A stretch of 64,000 nucleotides of DNA from Streptomyces graminilatus (GTDB lineage Bacteria > Actinomycetota > Actinomycetes > Streptomycetales > Streptomycetaceae): assembly GCF_001418565.1 (NCBI RefSeq), contig NZ_LIQQ01000178.1, positions 1 through 64,000 of the forward strand. The letters run 5' to 3'. Both the position numbers and the translations under genes were made by a program. Within the stretch, counting starts at the first letter, position 1; each line of letters starts with the position of its first letter. Shown one piece after another: positions 20,258 to 29,756 of this stretch. The notes below the pieces were generated by a model. The model did no database searches and had not been told where the DNA came from. It saw nothing but the letters and a program-made list of their open reading frames with translations.

Positions 20258-21385
20258 TCAGGGGTTCAGGACGACCAGGTCGTCCCGGTGCACGACCTCG
20301 CGCTCGTACGCGGCGCCCAGTTCGCGGGCCAGTTCACGCGTCGAGCGGCCGATGAGCTGGGGGATCTCCCGGGCGTCGAAGTTGACGAGCCCACGGGCGA
20401 CGGCCTGCCCCGCGCTGTCGCGCAGCTCGACCGGGTCACCCGCGACGAACTCGCCCTCTACGGCGGCGATCCCGGCCGGCAGCAGCGACTTGCGGCCCTG
20501 GACGACCGCGCGCACGGCGCCGTCGTCGAGGGTGAGCGAGCCCTGCGGGGTGGAGGCGTGCTGGAGCCACAGGAGACGGTCGGCGGAGCGTCTGCCGGTG
20601 GCGTGGAAGTAGGTGCCCGTGTCCCGGCCCGCGAGGGCGTCGGCGGCGTGGACCGCGCTGGTCAGGACCACCGGGATACCGGCGGCGGCGGCGATCCGGG
20701 CGGCCTCGACCTTGGTGACCATGCCGCCGGTGCCGACACCGGCCTTGCCCGCGCTGCCGATGTCGACATGGGCGAGGTCGGCCGGACCGCGCACCTCGGC
20801 GATCCGTGCCGTACCGGGTTTGCCGGGGTCGCCGTCGTACACGCCGTCGATGTCGGACAGCAGTACGAGGAGGTCGGCGCGGACGAGGTGGGCGACGAGG
20901 GCGGCGAGGCGGTCGTTGTCGCCGAAGCGGATCTCGTCCGTGGCGACGGTGTCGTTCTCGTTGACGACCGGCAGGGCGCCCATCGCGAGGAGCTTGTCGA
21001 GGGTGCGCGAGGCGTTGCGGTGATGGGCGCGGCGGCTCATGTCGTCGGAGGTCAGCAGCACCTGGCCGACCCGCAGTCCGTGCCGGGCGCAGGAGGCGGT
21101 GTAGCGGGCGACGAGGAGCCCCTGCCCGACGCTGGCGGCGGCCTGCTGACGGGCCAGGTCCTTGGGGCGGCGGCGCAGGCCGAGCGGGGCGAGTCCCGCG
21201 GCGATGGCACCGGACGAGACGAGAACGATCTCCTTCTCACCCCCGTCGCGGCTCTTGGCGAGGACGTCGACGAGCGCGTCGACCCGGTCGGCGTCGAGGC
21301 CGCCGGCCGCTGTGGTCAGCGACGAGGAACCCACTTTGACGACAATCCTGTGGGCCTCTGCGACGGCCTGCCTTGCCCCTGCCAC
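20258..21385 (-). CDS. proB: Glutamate 5-kinase
   Basis: 375 residues from GTG 21385 (VAGARQAVAEA), which gives the usual length; a longer ATG start would add 34 residues of low-complexity sequence. The kinase begins HRIVVKVGSSSLT, with SSGAIAAGL, NENDTVATDEIRFGDND and KAGVGTGGMVTKVEAA all present. A C-terminal PUA domain follows (GSLTLDDGAVRAV to the end). First step of proline synthesis, feedback-inhibited by proline in the family. Confidence 0.97.
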   Translation of the reverse strand: MAGARQAVAEAHRIVVKVGSSSLTTAAGGLDADRVDALVDVLAKSRDGGEKEIVLVSSGAIAAGLAPLGLRRRPKDLARQQAAASVGQGLLVARYTASCARHGLRVGQVLLTSDDMSRRAHHRNASRTLDKLLAMGALPVVNENDTVATDEIRFGDNDRLAALVAHLVRADLLVLLSDIDGVYDGDPGKPGTARIAEVRGPADLAHVDIGSAGKAGVGTGGMVTKVEAARIAAAAGIPVVLTSAVHAADALAGRDTGTYFHATGRRSADRLLWLQHASTPQGSLTLDDGAVRAVVQGRKSLLPAGIAAVEGEFVAGDPVELRDSAGQAVARGLVNFDAREIPQLIGRSTRELARELGAAYEREVVHRDDLVVLNP

Positions 21386-21502
21386 CTGCGTTCCCGTCCC
21401 CTCGGGTCGTCCTGCTTGCGCTGACGGGCAATTTACGCGAACAGGCGCGGGGGTGTGCGTCGGTCCAGTGGGCGGACCGACGCACACCTCCGTCCACCGC
21501 TC

Positions 21503-23539
21503 TCAGGTCCGCGCGCCCGCCGCCTGCCGCTTCTGCCCCTCGTTGCGGGTCTCGGCCTTCGCCGCGAGGTCCGCCGTCGCGGTGTTGAACTGCTCGATGG
21601 ACGGCGGCTCGTCGGGCCCGAGCAGATACCGCTTGAGCTCCACCCGCTCACCGGCCAGCGGATCGGCCGCCGGATCGCGCACCGCGTCCAGCAACCGCCC
21701 CAGTTCCCCGGCGTCGTTGCCGAGGATCACGGCGGCGCGTACGGCGGTGTTCTGCCGCTTGAACTCCTCCGCGCCGAGCCCCGCCGAGTCCGTCACGGCG
21801 TACGGCTTGCCGCTCGCGATGAAGTCGGAGACCACGCTGGAGATGTCGGAGACCATCGCGTCGGACACGTTGAAGCAGTCGTACAGCCGTGGTTCGGCGC
21901 CCATGACGACCCGGTGCTCGGCGGCGCCGAACGAACGCCAGTACGCGTCGTTCCACTCCGTGCGCAGCGCCTCGATCTCCGCGTGGCGCTGTACGTCGAC
22001 GACCCCGTCCCGGGTCGCCTCCGCCTCGTCGCCCTTCTCTCCGGCGGCCCCGGCCAGTTCGGCCAGCCGCGCCTCGACCCGCGCGAGGTCGGCCTTCGCC
22101 CGCGTCCGCTCGCCGGGGTCGCCCGGGAAGCGCGGGTCGGCGGCCCGCTCGGCGGCGGCCTTCTCCACCAGCGCGGTGATCCGCTCGTGCGCGGCCCTGG
22201 CCTCGCCGCTGCGGGTGCCGGTGAAGGGGTGCGGCTTGTACAGCACACGGACCGGCGGATCGGCCGACACCAGCTCGCGCACGATGTTCTCGCCGGCCAG
22301 CAGGATGGAGGTGTTGCCGGGGTCGTCGTCCCAGCCCTCCCAGGTCGGCGCGTAGAGAACGGTCGGGCAGTGTCCGTCGGCGGGTGTTCCCTGCGGCCCC
22401 TGGATGGGGGCGAGCTGGGGCCGCCCGACCTCGACGATGTCCTCGTCGCGGACGCCCACGTCGGCGATCGCGTACCGGTCGCGCCCGGCCCGCCCGGCGA
22501 CCCACACCTCGTCGTAGGCCTTGCTGAACGGGTTCACACTGGCGATCTTGTCGCTGTCGCCGTGCCCGATGAACACGTGCTTCATGGTCGGTACGCGCAG
22601 CAGGTGGATGTTCTTGCCGACGTTCGCCGCGTAGAGCGCGACCCGGACCGTGCGCAGGTCCAGGTTCATCAGGTGGATGCCGCCGGGCACACAGATGACG
22701 GGGACGGTCGTCGGGGCGAGGTTCTGCAGGATGACGCGTTCCCGCAGGACGATCAGCGGCCGGGTGTCGAGCTGCTCCATCGTCTCCAGCCACATGTTGA
22801 CCTGGTACGCCGAGTCCTTGGAGCCGGAGAAGTACAGCAGCGTCTGCGGCCGGTACTCCCGCAGCCAGTCGTCGGTCGCCGCGAGCACCGTCTCCGCGAC
22901 CGGCGGGATGCGGCGGCCCCTGACATAGGGCGCGAGGGCGGCCACGTACAGGAAGGCCAGGCCGAGGGTGAGGCCGACGCCGACCATGCCGAACGCGGGT
23001 GAGCCAGTCTCCGTCGTGAGGAGGATGCCGACCAGCGCGGCCAGGTCGAGGTGGAGCATCTTCTCGGTGGAGCGTTCCAGCAGGAAGCGCGGCGGGGCGT
23101 CGGGGATGGTGATGCGTGAGGCCAGGTCGACGTTGCGGGTGGCGACCGGCATCCGGCGGCGGTTGCGGATCAGCGTGGTCAGGGCGCTGTGCGGGGCCTG
23201 GAATCCGTAGAAGGTGATGAAACAGGCGATCGCCGCGTAGAAGATCGCGCTTCTGGAGAGGTCTACGCGCGCCAGCAGCAACAGCACCAGCAGTTCCCGG
23301 ACCAGGAACCGGATGGAGACACCGGCCCGCACCTTGCTGAGGCGGTTGACCAGATAGCTGCCCCGGCGGTGCAGATAGTGGTCCGCCAGGTAGGTCACTG
23401 CGGCGAAGGCGGCGAAGGCGGGCACGCTCGGGATGAGCGCGGCCAGCATGAGACAGGGGAAGCCCAGCATCATGAGGACCGCCGCGGCCAGTTCGGCCGG
23501 GCTGCCCACCCGGGCGACGCGAATAGCAGTGGAAATCAA
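21503..23539 (-). CDS. Membrane-anchored CDP-glycerol/ribitol phosphotransferase (TagF-like)
   Basis: 678 residues from ATG 23539. The first ~220 residues contain several hydrophobic helices. The rest is the teichoic-acid polymerase fold: HVFIGHGDSDKIASVNPF, YDEVWVAGRAGRDRY, VLYAPTWEGWDDDP, VLYKPHPFTG and VSDISSVVSDFI, matching the CDP-glycerol glycerophosphotransferase family. A charged helical insertion sits near residues 465-540. It probably transfers polyol phosphate to a growing wall polymer at the inner face of the membrane. The next gene upstream makes the likely CDP-polyol substrate. Family sure; the exact polyol is inferred. Confidence 0.88.
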   Translation of the reverse strand: MISTAIRVARVGSPAELAAAVLMMLGFPCLMLAALIPSVPAFAAFAAVTYLADHYLHRRGSYLVNRLSKVRAGVSIRFLVRELLVLLLLARVDLSRSAIFYAAIACFITFYGFQAPHSALTTLIRNRRRMPVATRNVDLASRITIPDAPPRFLLERSTEKMLHLDLAALVGILLTTETGSPAFGMVGVGLTLGLAFLYVAALAPYVRGRRIPPVAETVLAATDDWLREYRPQTLLYFSGSKDSAYQVNMWLETMEQLDTRPLIVLRERVILQNLAPTTVPVICVPGGIHLMNLDLRTVRVALYAANVGKNIHLLRVPTMKHVFIGHGDSDKIASVNPFSKAYDEVWVAGRAGRDRYAIADVGVRDEDIVEVGRPQLAPIQGPQGTPADGHCPTVLYAPTWEGWDDDPGNTSILLAGENIVRELVSADPPVRVLYKPHPFTGTRSGEARAAHERITALVEKAAAERAADPRFPGDPGERTRAKADLARVEARLAELAGAAGEKGDEAEATRDGVVDVQRHAEIEALRTEWNDAYWRSFGAAEHRVVMGAEPRLYDCFNVSDAMVSDISSVVSDFIASGKPYAVTDSAGLGAEEFKRQNTAVRAAVILGNDAGELGRLLDAVRDPAADPLAGERVELKRYLLGPDEPPSIEQFNTATADLAAKAETRNEGQKRQAAGART

Positions 23540-23644
23540 GGGGAACCTGTATCTGAGAAGTACCCGGGAACGGTCTGGAATTTACTCGAACAACTACGAG
23601 AACTGCGACAATCGGCAAACTTTATGGAATTGATGAAATTGATG

Positions 23645-23686
23645 GATCGGGCGGAATTACAGGAATTATCCGGAGGTCCGCCCGAT
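23645..23686 (-). terminator. Hairpin between the CDP-ribitol gene and the TagF-like gene
   Basis: Perfect 10-bp arms ATCGGGCGGA (23645-23654) and TCCGCCCGAT (23677-23686) around 22 nt of AT-rich sequence, 30 nt after the stop of the CDP-ribitol gene. Probably a terminator or partial read-through stop. The 23540-23644 segment next to it is notably AT-rich, so a promoter for the TagF-like gene may lie there. Confidence 0.55.
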
Positions 23687-23715
23687 GGTTTCGCCCATTC
23701 TATCCGTCACCGGTT

Positions 23716-25218
23716 TTATGCCAGGTCGTCGTTCTGCCGGTCGAGGACGCTGGCGAGTGCCTGCTCGAAGCCGGAGGCCCGGCCGGCCACGGCCGTCGGG
23801 TCCTGCTGGCGGACGTCGATGACATGCCCGGTCAGTTCGGACAGCAGTACGTCGAGCGAGGTACGGGCCACCGCCTCGGAGGACAGCAGCGAACCCGCGG
23901 GCTCCTGGCCGAAGGCCTTCGTCCGCATCGGCGTGGCCGTACGCTCCGGGTTGACGCAGTTGACGCGTACGCCGTCGGCGGCCCATTCGTCCGACAGGGC
24001 CTGGGTGAGGTTCACCATCGCGGCCTTGGTGGAGGAGTAGAGGCTGTACTCCGCCCGGCCACGGGTGTAGCTGCTGGAGGTGTAGAGCAGGAGCTGGCCC
24101 TTGGTCTCGGCGAGGTACTTGTAGGCCGAACGGGCGATCTGCACCGGGGCGAGATAGTTGACCTTCAGCGCTTCCTCGATGGTCGCGTTGTCGGTCTCGG
24201 CGAGTTTGCCGATGCGCAGGACGCCGGCCGTGTTGATGACGTAGTCGATGCGCCCGGTCGCGGAGTACGCCTTGGACAGCGCGTCGTCGACCTCCTCCGG
24301 GTTCTCGACATGCGTGCCGGTGGTGGAGCGCCCGAGGGCGTACACCTTGGCGCCGTATCCCTCGGCCAGCTCGGCGATGTCCTTGCCGATGCCGTAGGAC
24401 CCGCCGAAGACGACGAGTGTCCTGCCGGTGAGCAGCTCGCGGTAGGCCTCCTCGCTCATCTGCTCGGGCGTCGCCGCGGAGGCGAGCTGGAAGAGCTTGT
24501 CGGCGATGAAGACGTCGACGGGCTGGGTGACCTTCATGTTGTACTCGTCGCCCGCCACGACATGGATCGGCACGTCCGGCAGATATCTGAGTACGACCGA
24601 ACAGTCGTCCGTGGCCTGGAAGTTGGGGTCGCCCGCCGCGACCTCGTAGGCCCGCCGGATGGTCGACAGCTTGAACGCCTGGGGCGTCTGCCCCCGGCGC
24701 AGCCGCGACCGGTCGGGAATCTCGGTGATGAACTCACCGTCCTCGCCGTGCGTGCGCGTCACGATGATCGTGTCGGCGGAGGGAATGGCGACGTCGACCG
24801 CCTGGTACCGCTCCAGGGCGATCACGCAGTCGTCGATGACCCGCTGGGACAGCAGCGGCCGTACGGCGTCGTGGAACAGAACGTTTCGGTCTTCACCCTC
24901 GGCCAGGCCCTCCCCGAGGGCTTCGATGGCCCGCTCGGTGGTGTCGTTGCGGGTGGCACCGCCCTCGATGATCCGGACGACCTTCTTGAAACCGGCCTTG
25001 GCGACGATCTTCTCGACGTCGGCCACATAGCCGGGCGCCATCAGCACGATGACGTCGTCGATCGAGTCGGCGTGCTCGAAGGTGGTGAGGGTGTGCTCGA
25101 TGACCGCCTTGCCCGCGATCTTCAGCAACTGCTTCGGGATCGACAGACCCACCCGCTGACCGGTGCCGCCCGCGAGGACGACGGCGGTGGTGCGGGGCTT
25201 GTCTTTGCGCTGGGACAC
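23716..25218 (-). CDS. Fused CDP-ribitol pyrophosphorylase / short-chain reductase (IspD/TarI-SDR, Bcs1-like)
   Basis: 500 residues from GTG 25218. Residues ~1-240 are an IspD/TarI cytidylyltransferase (VVLAGGTGQRVGLSIPKQLL, HDAVRPLLS, GQTPQAF). Residues ~260-495 are a short-chain dehydrogenase (VVFGGSYGIGKDIAE nucleotide-binding turn, catalytic YSLYSSTKAAMVNL). This domain order is that of Haemophilus Bcs1, which reduces ribulose-5-phosphate and activates ribitol-5-phosphate with CTP. It lies upstream of the TagF-like gene, so CDP-ribitol for a wall polymer is the likely product. IspD activity for isoprenoids is less likely given the fusion. Confidence 0.87.
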   Translation of the reverse strand: MSQRKDKPRTTAVVLAGGTGQRVGLSIPKQLLKIAGKAVIEHTLTTFEHADSIDDVIVLMAPGYVADVEKIVAKAGFKKVVRIIEGGATRNDTTERAIEALGEGLAEGEDRNVLFHDAVRPLLSQRVIDDCVIALERYQAVDVAIPSADTIIVTRTHGEDGEFITEIPDRSRLRRGQTPQAFKLSTIRRAYEVAAGDPNFQATDDCSVVLRYLPDVPIHVVAGDEYNMKVTQPVDVFIADKLFQLASAATPEQMSEEAYRELLTGRTLVVFGGSYGIGKDIAELAEGYGAKVYALGRSTTGTHVENPEEVDDALSKAYSATGRIDYVINTAGVLRIGKLAETDNATIEEALKVNYLAPVQIARSAYKYLAETKGQLLLYTSSSYTRGRAEYSLYSSTKAAMVNLTQALSDEWAADGVRVNCVNPERTATPMRTKAFGQEPAGSLLSSEAVARTSLDVLLSELTGHVIDVRQQDPTAVAGRASGFEQALASVLDRQNDDLA

Positions 25219-25395
25219 TGGCGACCTACCTCGGGGCAACGGAGAACCCTGAAATCGTCCCACCTGCCGTTACCGCAGTGCAAGGTGAGCGCCCGGCGAG
25301 GCATATGTGAACAACTGAGGGCGCCCATCGGAATTTCCGTGCGTTGTGAGTAACGGCACAGAATTCCGGGTGAGCGCCCCCGGGGATTCTCCTTC

Positions 25396-25434
25396 CCCGC
25401 TCGGACGGCCCGCTCGGACGGCCCGCTCGGACGG
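25396..25434. repeat. Three tandem 13-bp repeats downstream of phoD
   Basis: Three exact copies of CCCGCTCGGACGG lie head to tail (25396-25408, 25409-25421, 25422-25434), followed by a degenerate fourth unit that runs over the phoD stop codon at 25440. Slippage product at a gene end; no function evident. Confidence 0.85.
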
Positions 25435-25439
25435 CCCCC

Positions 25440-26990
25440 TCAGACGGTCCGTACTCCCGGTTTCCCGGAATCGACGCGGAGCGTGGCCAGGGTCCGGGAG
25501 GCGGAGGTGGGCCTGGTCACGGTGTCGGCGATGCGGACCTGGGCGTCGATTCCGGCCTGCCGGATGTCGAACAGGTGGTATCCGCGGTGGTTGTCGATGA
25601 CCTTCCAGTGCGGGTTGTCGGCCTTGAGCGGGTCCATCTGCCGGTGGAAAGCGGCCGAGTTCTGGTCCCCACCGCTGGAGATGGACGTACCGACGAACTC
25701 GGCCCCGACCACCGCCGAGCGGGGATCGGCGAAGTCCAGCTTGAGGTCGCTGATCATGGTGACGTGGCGGTCACCGGAAAGGACGACGGGGTTGCTCACA
25801 TTCGCGAACTCTGCGAGCAGCGCGTTGCGTTCGACCTGGTAGCCGTCCCAGGCGTCGTAGAACCAGGCTTTGCCGTCGCCGAGCTTGACGTCGGTCTCGG
25901 CCATCATGATCTGCGAGGCGATGAGGTTCCACCGCGCCTGCGACCCGTGCAGCCCGTCCAGCAGCCACTGCTTCTGCTCGGCACCGAGCATCGTCATCGC
26001 CGGGTCCAGGGCGCCGGCCTGGCTGGTGGCCTGGTCGCTGCGGAACTGCCGGGTGTCGAGCATGTTGAGGCGCACGAGCCGCCCGAAGTCGAGCCGCCGG
26101 TGCATCCGGATGTGGGGCCCGTTGGGCACGGCCGTGGCGCGTACGGGCATGTGCTCGTAGTAGGCCTGGTAGGCGGCGGTGAGCCGCGCGGCGAACGCCT
26201 CGGGGGACTGCTTGTCGGGGTCCTGCGGCAAGTCACCGGCGAAGTCGTTGTCGACCTCGTGGTCGTCGAAGGTGACGACGAAGGGAGCGGCGGCGTGCAT
26301 CGCCTTGAGGTCCGGATCGGTCTTGTACTGGGCGTACCGGTTGCGGTATTGGACGAGGCTGAACGGCTCGCCGGTGCCCTCGTGTTCGCGAATGCTGGTG
26401 ATCGGGGACGTCGACTCATAGATGTAGTCGCCCACGAAGACGACGAGATCCGGGTCCTGGGCGCGCATGTCGGCGTACGGGGTGAAGTAGCCGTGCTGCC
26501 AGTTCTGGCAGGAGGCGAGCGCGAGCCGCAGTCGGCTGCCGGCGGCGGACGCCGCGGGAGCGGTACGGGTGCGTCCGACCGGCGAGAGCTGCCCGCTGGT
26601 CCGGAACCGGTACCAGTAGTGCCGGTCGGGCCTGAGCCCCCGTACGTCGGCGTGCACGCTGTGCCCGTACTCGGGCCGGGCCCAGGCGTAGCCTCGCCGG
26701 ACCTGCCGCCGGAACCGGGAGTCCTCGGATATCTGCCACTCGACGGCGACAGCCCGCTGAGGCATCCCTCCACCGTGGAGCGGATCGGGGGCGAGCCGCG
26801 TCCACAGCACGACGGCGTCGGGCAGGGGGTCCCCGGAGGCGACCCCGAGGCTGAACACCCCGGCGGGCAACGGGCTTTGCGCGGCACGGGCGGTCCCCGC
26901 CAGCAGAACCTGCCCGGACGCGGCGGCCCCGACGACGGCGGCACCAGTGGTCAGAAACCGGCGTCTGCCGGGCACAGCACTTCCGCTCAT
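25440..26990 (-). CDS. phoD: Alkaline phosphatase/phosphodiesterase D (PhoD), Tat-secreted
   Basis: 516 residues from ATG 26990 (MSGSAVPG), which has a GGAG site upstream. A Tat signal (RRRFLTTGAAVVGAA, then a hydrophobic run ending near TARAAQ) sends it across the membrane folded. The PhoD core shows FVGDYIYES, VVTFDDHEVDNDF and LSGDRHVTMI, which bind metal ions. It releases phosphate from phosphodiesters and monoesters; the gene is usually under PhoP control in Streptomyces, but I did not identify PHO boxes upstream with confidence. Confidence 0.93.
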   Translation of the reverse strand: MSGSAVPGRRRFLTTGAAVVGAAASGQVLLAGTARAAQSPLPAGVFSLGVASGDPLPDAVVLWTRLAPDPLHGGGMPQRAVAVEWQISEDSRFRRQVRRGYAWARPEYGHSVHADVRGLRPDRHYWYRFRTSGQLSPVGRTRTAPAASAAGSRLRLALASCQNWQHGYFTPYADMRAQDPDLVVFVGDYIYESTSPITSIREHEGTGEPFSLVQYRNRYAQYKTDPDLKAMHAAAPFVVTFDDHEVDNDFAGDLPQDPDKQSPEAFAARLTAAYQAYYEHMPVRATAVPNGPHIRMHRRLDFGRLVRLNMLDTRQFRSDQATSQAGALDPAMTMLGAEQKQWLLDGLHGSQARWNLIASQIMMAETDVKLGDGKAWFYDAWDGYQVERNALLAEFANVSNPVVLSGDRHVTMISDLKLDFADPRSAVVGAEFVGTSISSGGDQNSAAFHRQMDPLKADNPHWKVIDNHRGYHLFDIRQAGIDAQVRIADTVTRPTSASRTLATLRVDSGKPGVRTV

Positions 26991-27120
26991 CGTCGAACTC
27001 CGTTGTCTGGTAGGCCACTTGGGCCTACGCAAGCTCCCACGGCACGATGAACCGGAGACCCCCCGAGGCCTGAATCAAGGGAAGATCATACTTCCGGCGA
27101 TGGGACGGCAGACGCGACGA

Positions 27121-27154
27121 GGGCGGCGGGGGCGAAAAATCGCCCCCGCCGCCC
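27121..27154 (-). terminator. Strong terminator after obgE
   Basis: A perfect 15-bp G/C stem (27121-27135 with 27140-27154) closed by an AAAA tetraloop, 67 nt beyond the obgE stop on the minus strand. It ends the rplU-rpmA-obgE unit before phoD. Confidence 0.85.
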
Positions 27155-27220
27155 ACCTCACACGTCTGGAACCAGCTGAGCTACCTGGAACTGGCCGGAG
27201 CCGGCTGGACTTTGCTGGAT

Positions 27221-28657
27221 CTAGAACGGCTCGAAGTCGTCGAACTCCTTCTGCGCCTCGTCCCGCTCAGCCTGCTGATCGCGACGCCGCTGCGCGGCGG
27301 GCCGAGGTACGTCAAGGCGGTGGTCCTCACCACGCCGCCCCAGCATCTCCGCGCCGGCCATGACCGTCGGCTCCCAGTCGAACACCACGGCGTTGTCCTC
27401 GGGACCGATGGCGACGCCGTCGCCCGCGCGGGCCCCGGCCTTCATCAGCTTGTCCTCGACACCCAGCCGGTTGAGCCGGTCGGCGAGATAACCGACCGCC
27501 TCGTCGTTGTTGAAGTCGGTCTGCCGCACCCAGCGTTCGGGCTTCTCGCCGCGCACCCGGTAGAGCCCGTCCTCTTCCTGGACGACGGTGAAGCCCGCGT
27601 CGTCGACGGCCTTCGGCCGGATGACGATCCGGGTCGTCTCCTCCTTGGGCTTGGCGGCCCGCGCCTTCGCGACCACCTCGGCGAGCGCGAACGACAGTTC
27701 CTTCAGCCCGATATGGGCGACGGCGGACACCTCGTACACCTGGTACCCGCGAGCCTCCAGCTCGGGCCGCACCATCTCGGCGAGATCCAGCCCGTCCGGC
27801 ACGTCGACCTTGTTGAGGACGACGATCCTGGGCCGGTCCCCCAGCCCCCCGTACTCCTTCAGCTCCTCCTCGATGATGTCGAGGTCGGAGACGGGGTCGC
27901 GCTCGGACTCCAGCGTCGCCGTGTCCAGCACATGCACGAGCACACTGCACCGCTCGACGTGCCGCAGGAACTCCAGCCCGAGCCCCTTGCCCTGGCTGGC
28001 GCCGGGAATGAGACCGGGCACGTCGGCGATGGTGTAGACGGTCGCGCCGGCGGTCACGACACCCAGGTTGGGCACAAGCGTCGTGAACGGATAGTCGGCG
28101 ATCTTGGGCTTGGCCGCACTGAGCACGGAGATGAGAGACGACTTACCGGCACTCGGATACCCCACGAGTGCCACGTCGGCGACCGTCTTCAGCTCCAGGA
28201 CGATGTCCTGGAGCCCCCCGGGCACCCCGAGCAGCGCGAACCCGGGCGCCTTGCGGCGGGCCGAGGACAGCGCGGCGTTGCCGAGCCCGCCGCGCCCGCC
28301 CTCTGCGGCGACGTACGAGGTCCCGTGGCCGACGAGGTCGGCGAGCACGTTGCCCTCCTTGTCGAGGACGACGGTCCCGTCCGGCACCGGCAGAACCAGG
28401 TCCTGCCCGTCCTTGCCGGACCGGTTGCCGCCCTCGCCGGGCTTGCCGCTGGTGGCCTTGCGGTGCGGGGAGTGGTGGTAGTCGAGCAGCGTGGTGACGG
28501 ACTGGTCGACGGTGAGGATCACGTCGCCGCCGTGTCCACCGTTGCCGCCGTCGGGCCCGCCCAGCGGCTTGAACTTCTCACGGTGGACGGAGGCACAGCC
28601 GTGACCTCCGCTACCCGCGGCGACATGCAGCTCGACGCGGTCCACGAAGGTGGTCAT
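27221..28657 (-). CDS. obgE: GTPase Obg/CgtA
   Basis: 478 residues from ATG 28657. N-terminal Gly-rich Obg domain ([36 protein letters not shown]). The G domain has [22 protein letters not shown] and [10 protein letters not shown]-terminal OCT domain follows (residues ~345-430), with an acidic/aromatic tail ending DDFEPF. Obg binds the 50S subunit and, in Streptomyces, is linked to growth and the onset of aerial development through GTP levels. Downstream of rplU-rpmA as in most bacteria. Confidence 0.97.
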   Translation of the reverse strand: MTTFVDRVELHVAAGSGGHGCASVHREKFKPLGGPDGGNGGHGGDVILTVDQSVTTLLDYHHSPHRKATSGKPGEGGNRSGKDGQDLVLPVPDGTVVLDKEGNVLADLVGHGTSYVAAEGGRGGLGNAALSSARRKAPGFALLGVPGGLQDIVLELKTVADVALVGYPSAGKSSLISVLSAAKPKIADYPFTTLVPNLGVVTAGATVYTIADVPGLIPGASQGKGLGLEFLRHVERCSVLVHVLDTATLESERDPVSDLDIIEEELKEYGGLGDRPRIVVLNKVDVPDGLDLAEMVRPELEARGYQVYEVSAVAHIGLKELSFALAEVVAKARAAKPKEETTRIVIRPKAVDDAGFTVVQEEDGLYRVRGEKPERWVRQTDFNNDEAVGYLADRLNRLGVEDKLMKAGARAGDGVAIGPEDNAVVFDWEPTVMAGAEMLGRRGEDHRLDVPRPAAQRRRDQQAERDEAQKEFDDFEPF

Positions 28658-28786
28658 GGGATGTGCCTCCAGTTACGTACGAAAACTCTGTCGACGTGCC
28701 TCACGAGCAAGAGCAGGCACGTTCTATGACGCGTTCCAGGACGCTATGGCGCGTCCATGGCGCGTTCTATGAAGAGAACACGCGAA

Positions 28787-28825
28787 AGGCGGACCCGCTT
28801 CCCGATCGGGAAGTGAGGTCCGCCT
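28787..28825 (-). terminator. Hairpin between rpmA and obgE
   Basis: Arms AGGCGGACC/GGTCCGCCT (9 bp, 28787-28795 and 28817-28825) enclose a perfect palindrome CTTCCCGATCGGGAAG. It begins 15 nt past the rpmA stop and 130 nt before obgE, so it is likely to reduce read-through from the ribosomal protein genes. Between it and obgE, three near-copies of TATG(A/G)CGCGTTC lie at about 28723-28772. Confidence 0.65.
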
Positions 28826-28839
28826 CGCGAAAGAACCGA

Positions 28840-29094
28840 TCAGGCGACCGGAACGATGTTCACGACCTTGCGCCCACGGTGGGTACCGAACTCCACCGCA
28901 CCCGCGGCCAGCGCGAACAGCGTGTCGTCCTTGCCACGGCCGACGCTCGCGCCGGGGTGGAAGTGGGTGCCACGCTGGCGGACCAGGATCTCACCGGCGT
29001 TGACGACCTGACCGCCGAAGCGCTTCACGCCGAGCCGCTGAGCATTCGAGTCGCGACCGTTCCGAGTGGACGATGCGCCCTTCTTGTGTGCCAT
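28840..29094 (-). CDS. rpmA: 50S ribosomal protein L27
   Basis: 84 residues from ATG 29094, the expected length. It begins [17 protein letters not shown] and contains [18 protein letters not shown]. There is no Firmicutes-type cleavable N-terminal extension. L27 reaches the peptidyl-transferase centre of the 50S subunit. It starts 16 nt after rplU. Confidence 0.99.
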   Translation of the reverse strand: MAHKKGASSTRNGRDSNAQRLGVKRFGGQVVNAGEILVRQRGTHFHPGASVGRGKDDTLFALAAGAVEFGTHRGRKVVNIVPVA

Positions 29095-29110
29095 GTCTCA
29101 GTCCCTACCC

Positions 29111-29431
29111 TTACTTCGCAGCCGCGGGGATCTCAGTGACCTTGATCGCCGTGTACTGCTGGCGGTGGCCCTGACGACGGCGGTAGCCGGTCTTGTTCTT
29201 GTAGCGAAGGATGTCGATCTTGACGCCCTTGTGGTGGTCCACGATCTCGGCCTGGACCTTGATGCCGGCCAGGACCCACGGGTCGCTGGTCACAGCGTCG
29301 CCGTCGACAACGAGCAGGGTCGAGAGCTCGACCGTGTCGCCAACCTTGGCAGTGGAAATCTTGTCAACCTCAACGATGTCGCCGACAGCAACCTTGTGCT
29401 GGCGACCACCGCTGCGCACGATGGCGTACAC
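29111..29431 (-). CDS. rplU: 50S ribosomal protein L21
   Basis: 106 residues from GTG 29431 ([14 protein letters not shown]), with a GAGAG ribosome site upstream; the longer ATG frame adds non-homologous residues. The end [19 protein letters not shown] is typical and binds 23S rRNA. First gene of the L21-L27-Obg group. Confidence 0.98.
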   Translation of the reverse strand: MYAIVRSGGRQHKVAVGDIVEVDKISTAKVGDTVELSTLLVVDGDAVTSDPWVLAGIKVQAEIVDHHKGVKIDILRYKNKTGYRRRQGHRQQYTAIKVTEIPAAAK

Positions 29432-29659
29432 GCGGATCTCACTCTCTCGCTCGGGAACGGCACCCCCGCAGTCCAGCCGCCCGCCGGAAGCGAACGGCCT
29501 CTCCCGCCGCACCGGACGACCGGTACTCAGGAGGATGCAGGTTTACGGGGATGTGACGCGTCACGGATGAAGCTATGGACACGCCGACGCTCAAGATTAC
29601 GGGCCCGGCCTGAACGGGTCAAACTGAGCCCGGTTCCCCACACCCACGCCACTCAAACA

Positions 29660-29697
29660 CGGCGGTCCGCCCGGTGATGAACCCGGACGGACCGCCG
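29660..29697 (-). terminator. Second hairpin after the RNase E/G gene
   Basis: Ten-base arms CGGCGGTCCG/CGGACCGCCG plus an inner 3-bp helix. It lies 60 nt past the RNase stop and about 230 nt before rplU. The remaining rplU leader (29432-29659) holds the promoter by position but I cannot define its boxes. Confidence 0.65.
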
Positions 29698-29724
29698 TAC
29701 CGCGACTGTGAATCCCCTTGCTGT

Positions 29725-29746
29725 CCCGGCAGCCGAGGCTGCCGGG
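29725..29746 (-). terminator. Terminator of the RNase E/G gene
   Basis: Perfect 10-bp stem CCCGGCAGCC/GGCTGCCGGG with a 2-nt GA centre, starting 11 nt after the stop codon. Confidence 0.8.
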
Positions 29747-29756
29747 AGGTCAGGGA

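Noticed and set aside
27170-27184. tRNA-like D-arm sequence (TAGCTCAGCTGGTT on the minus strand) between obgE and phoD
   Set aside because: Only about 15 nt match; no anticodon or acceptor stem can be folded around it, so it is not a tRNA gene. At most a remnant.
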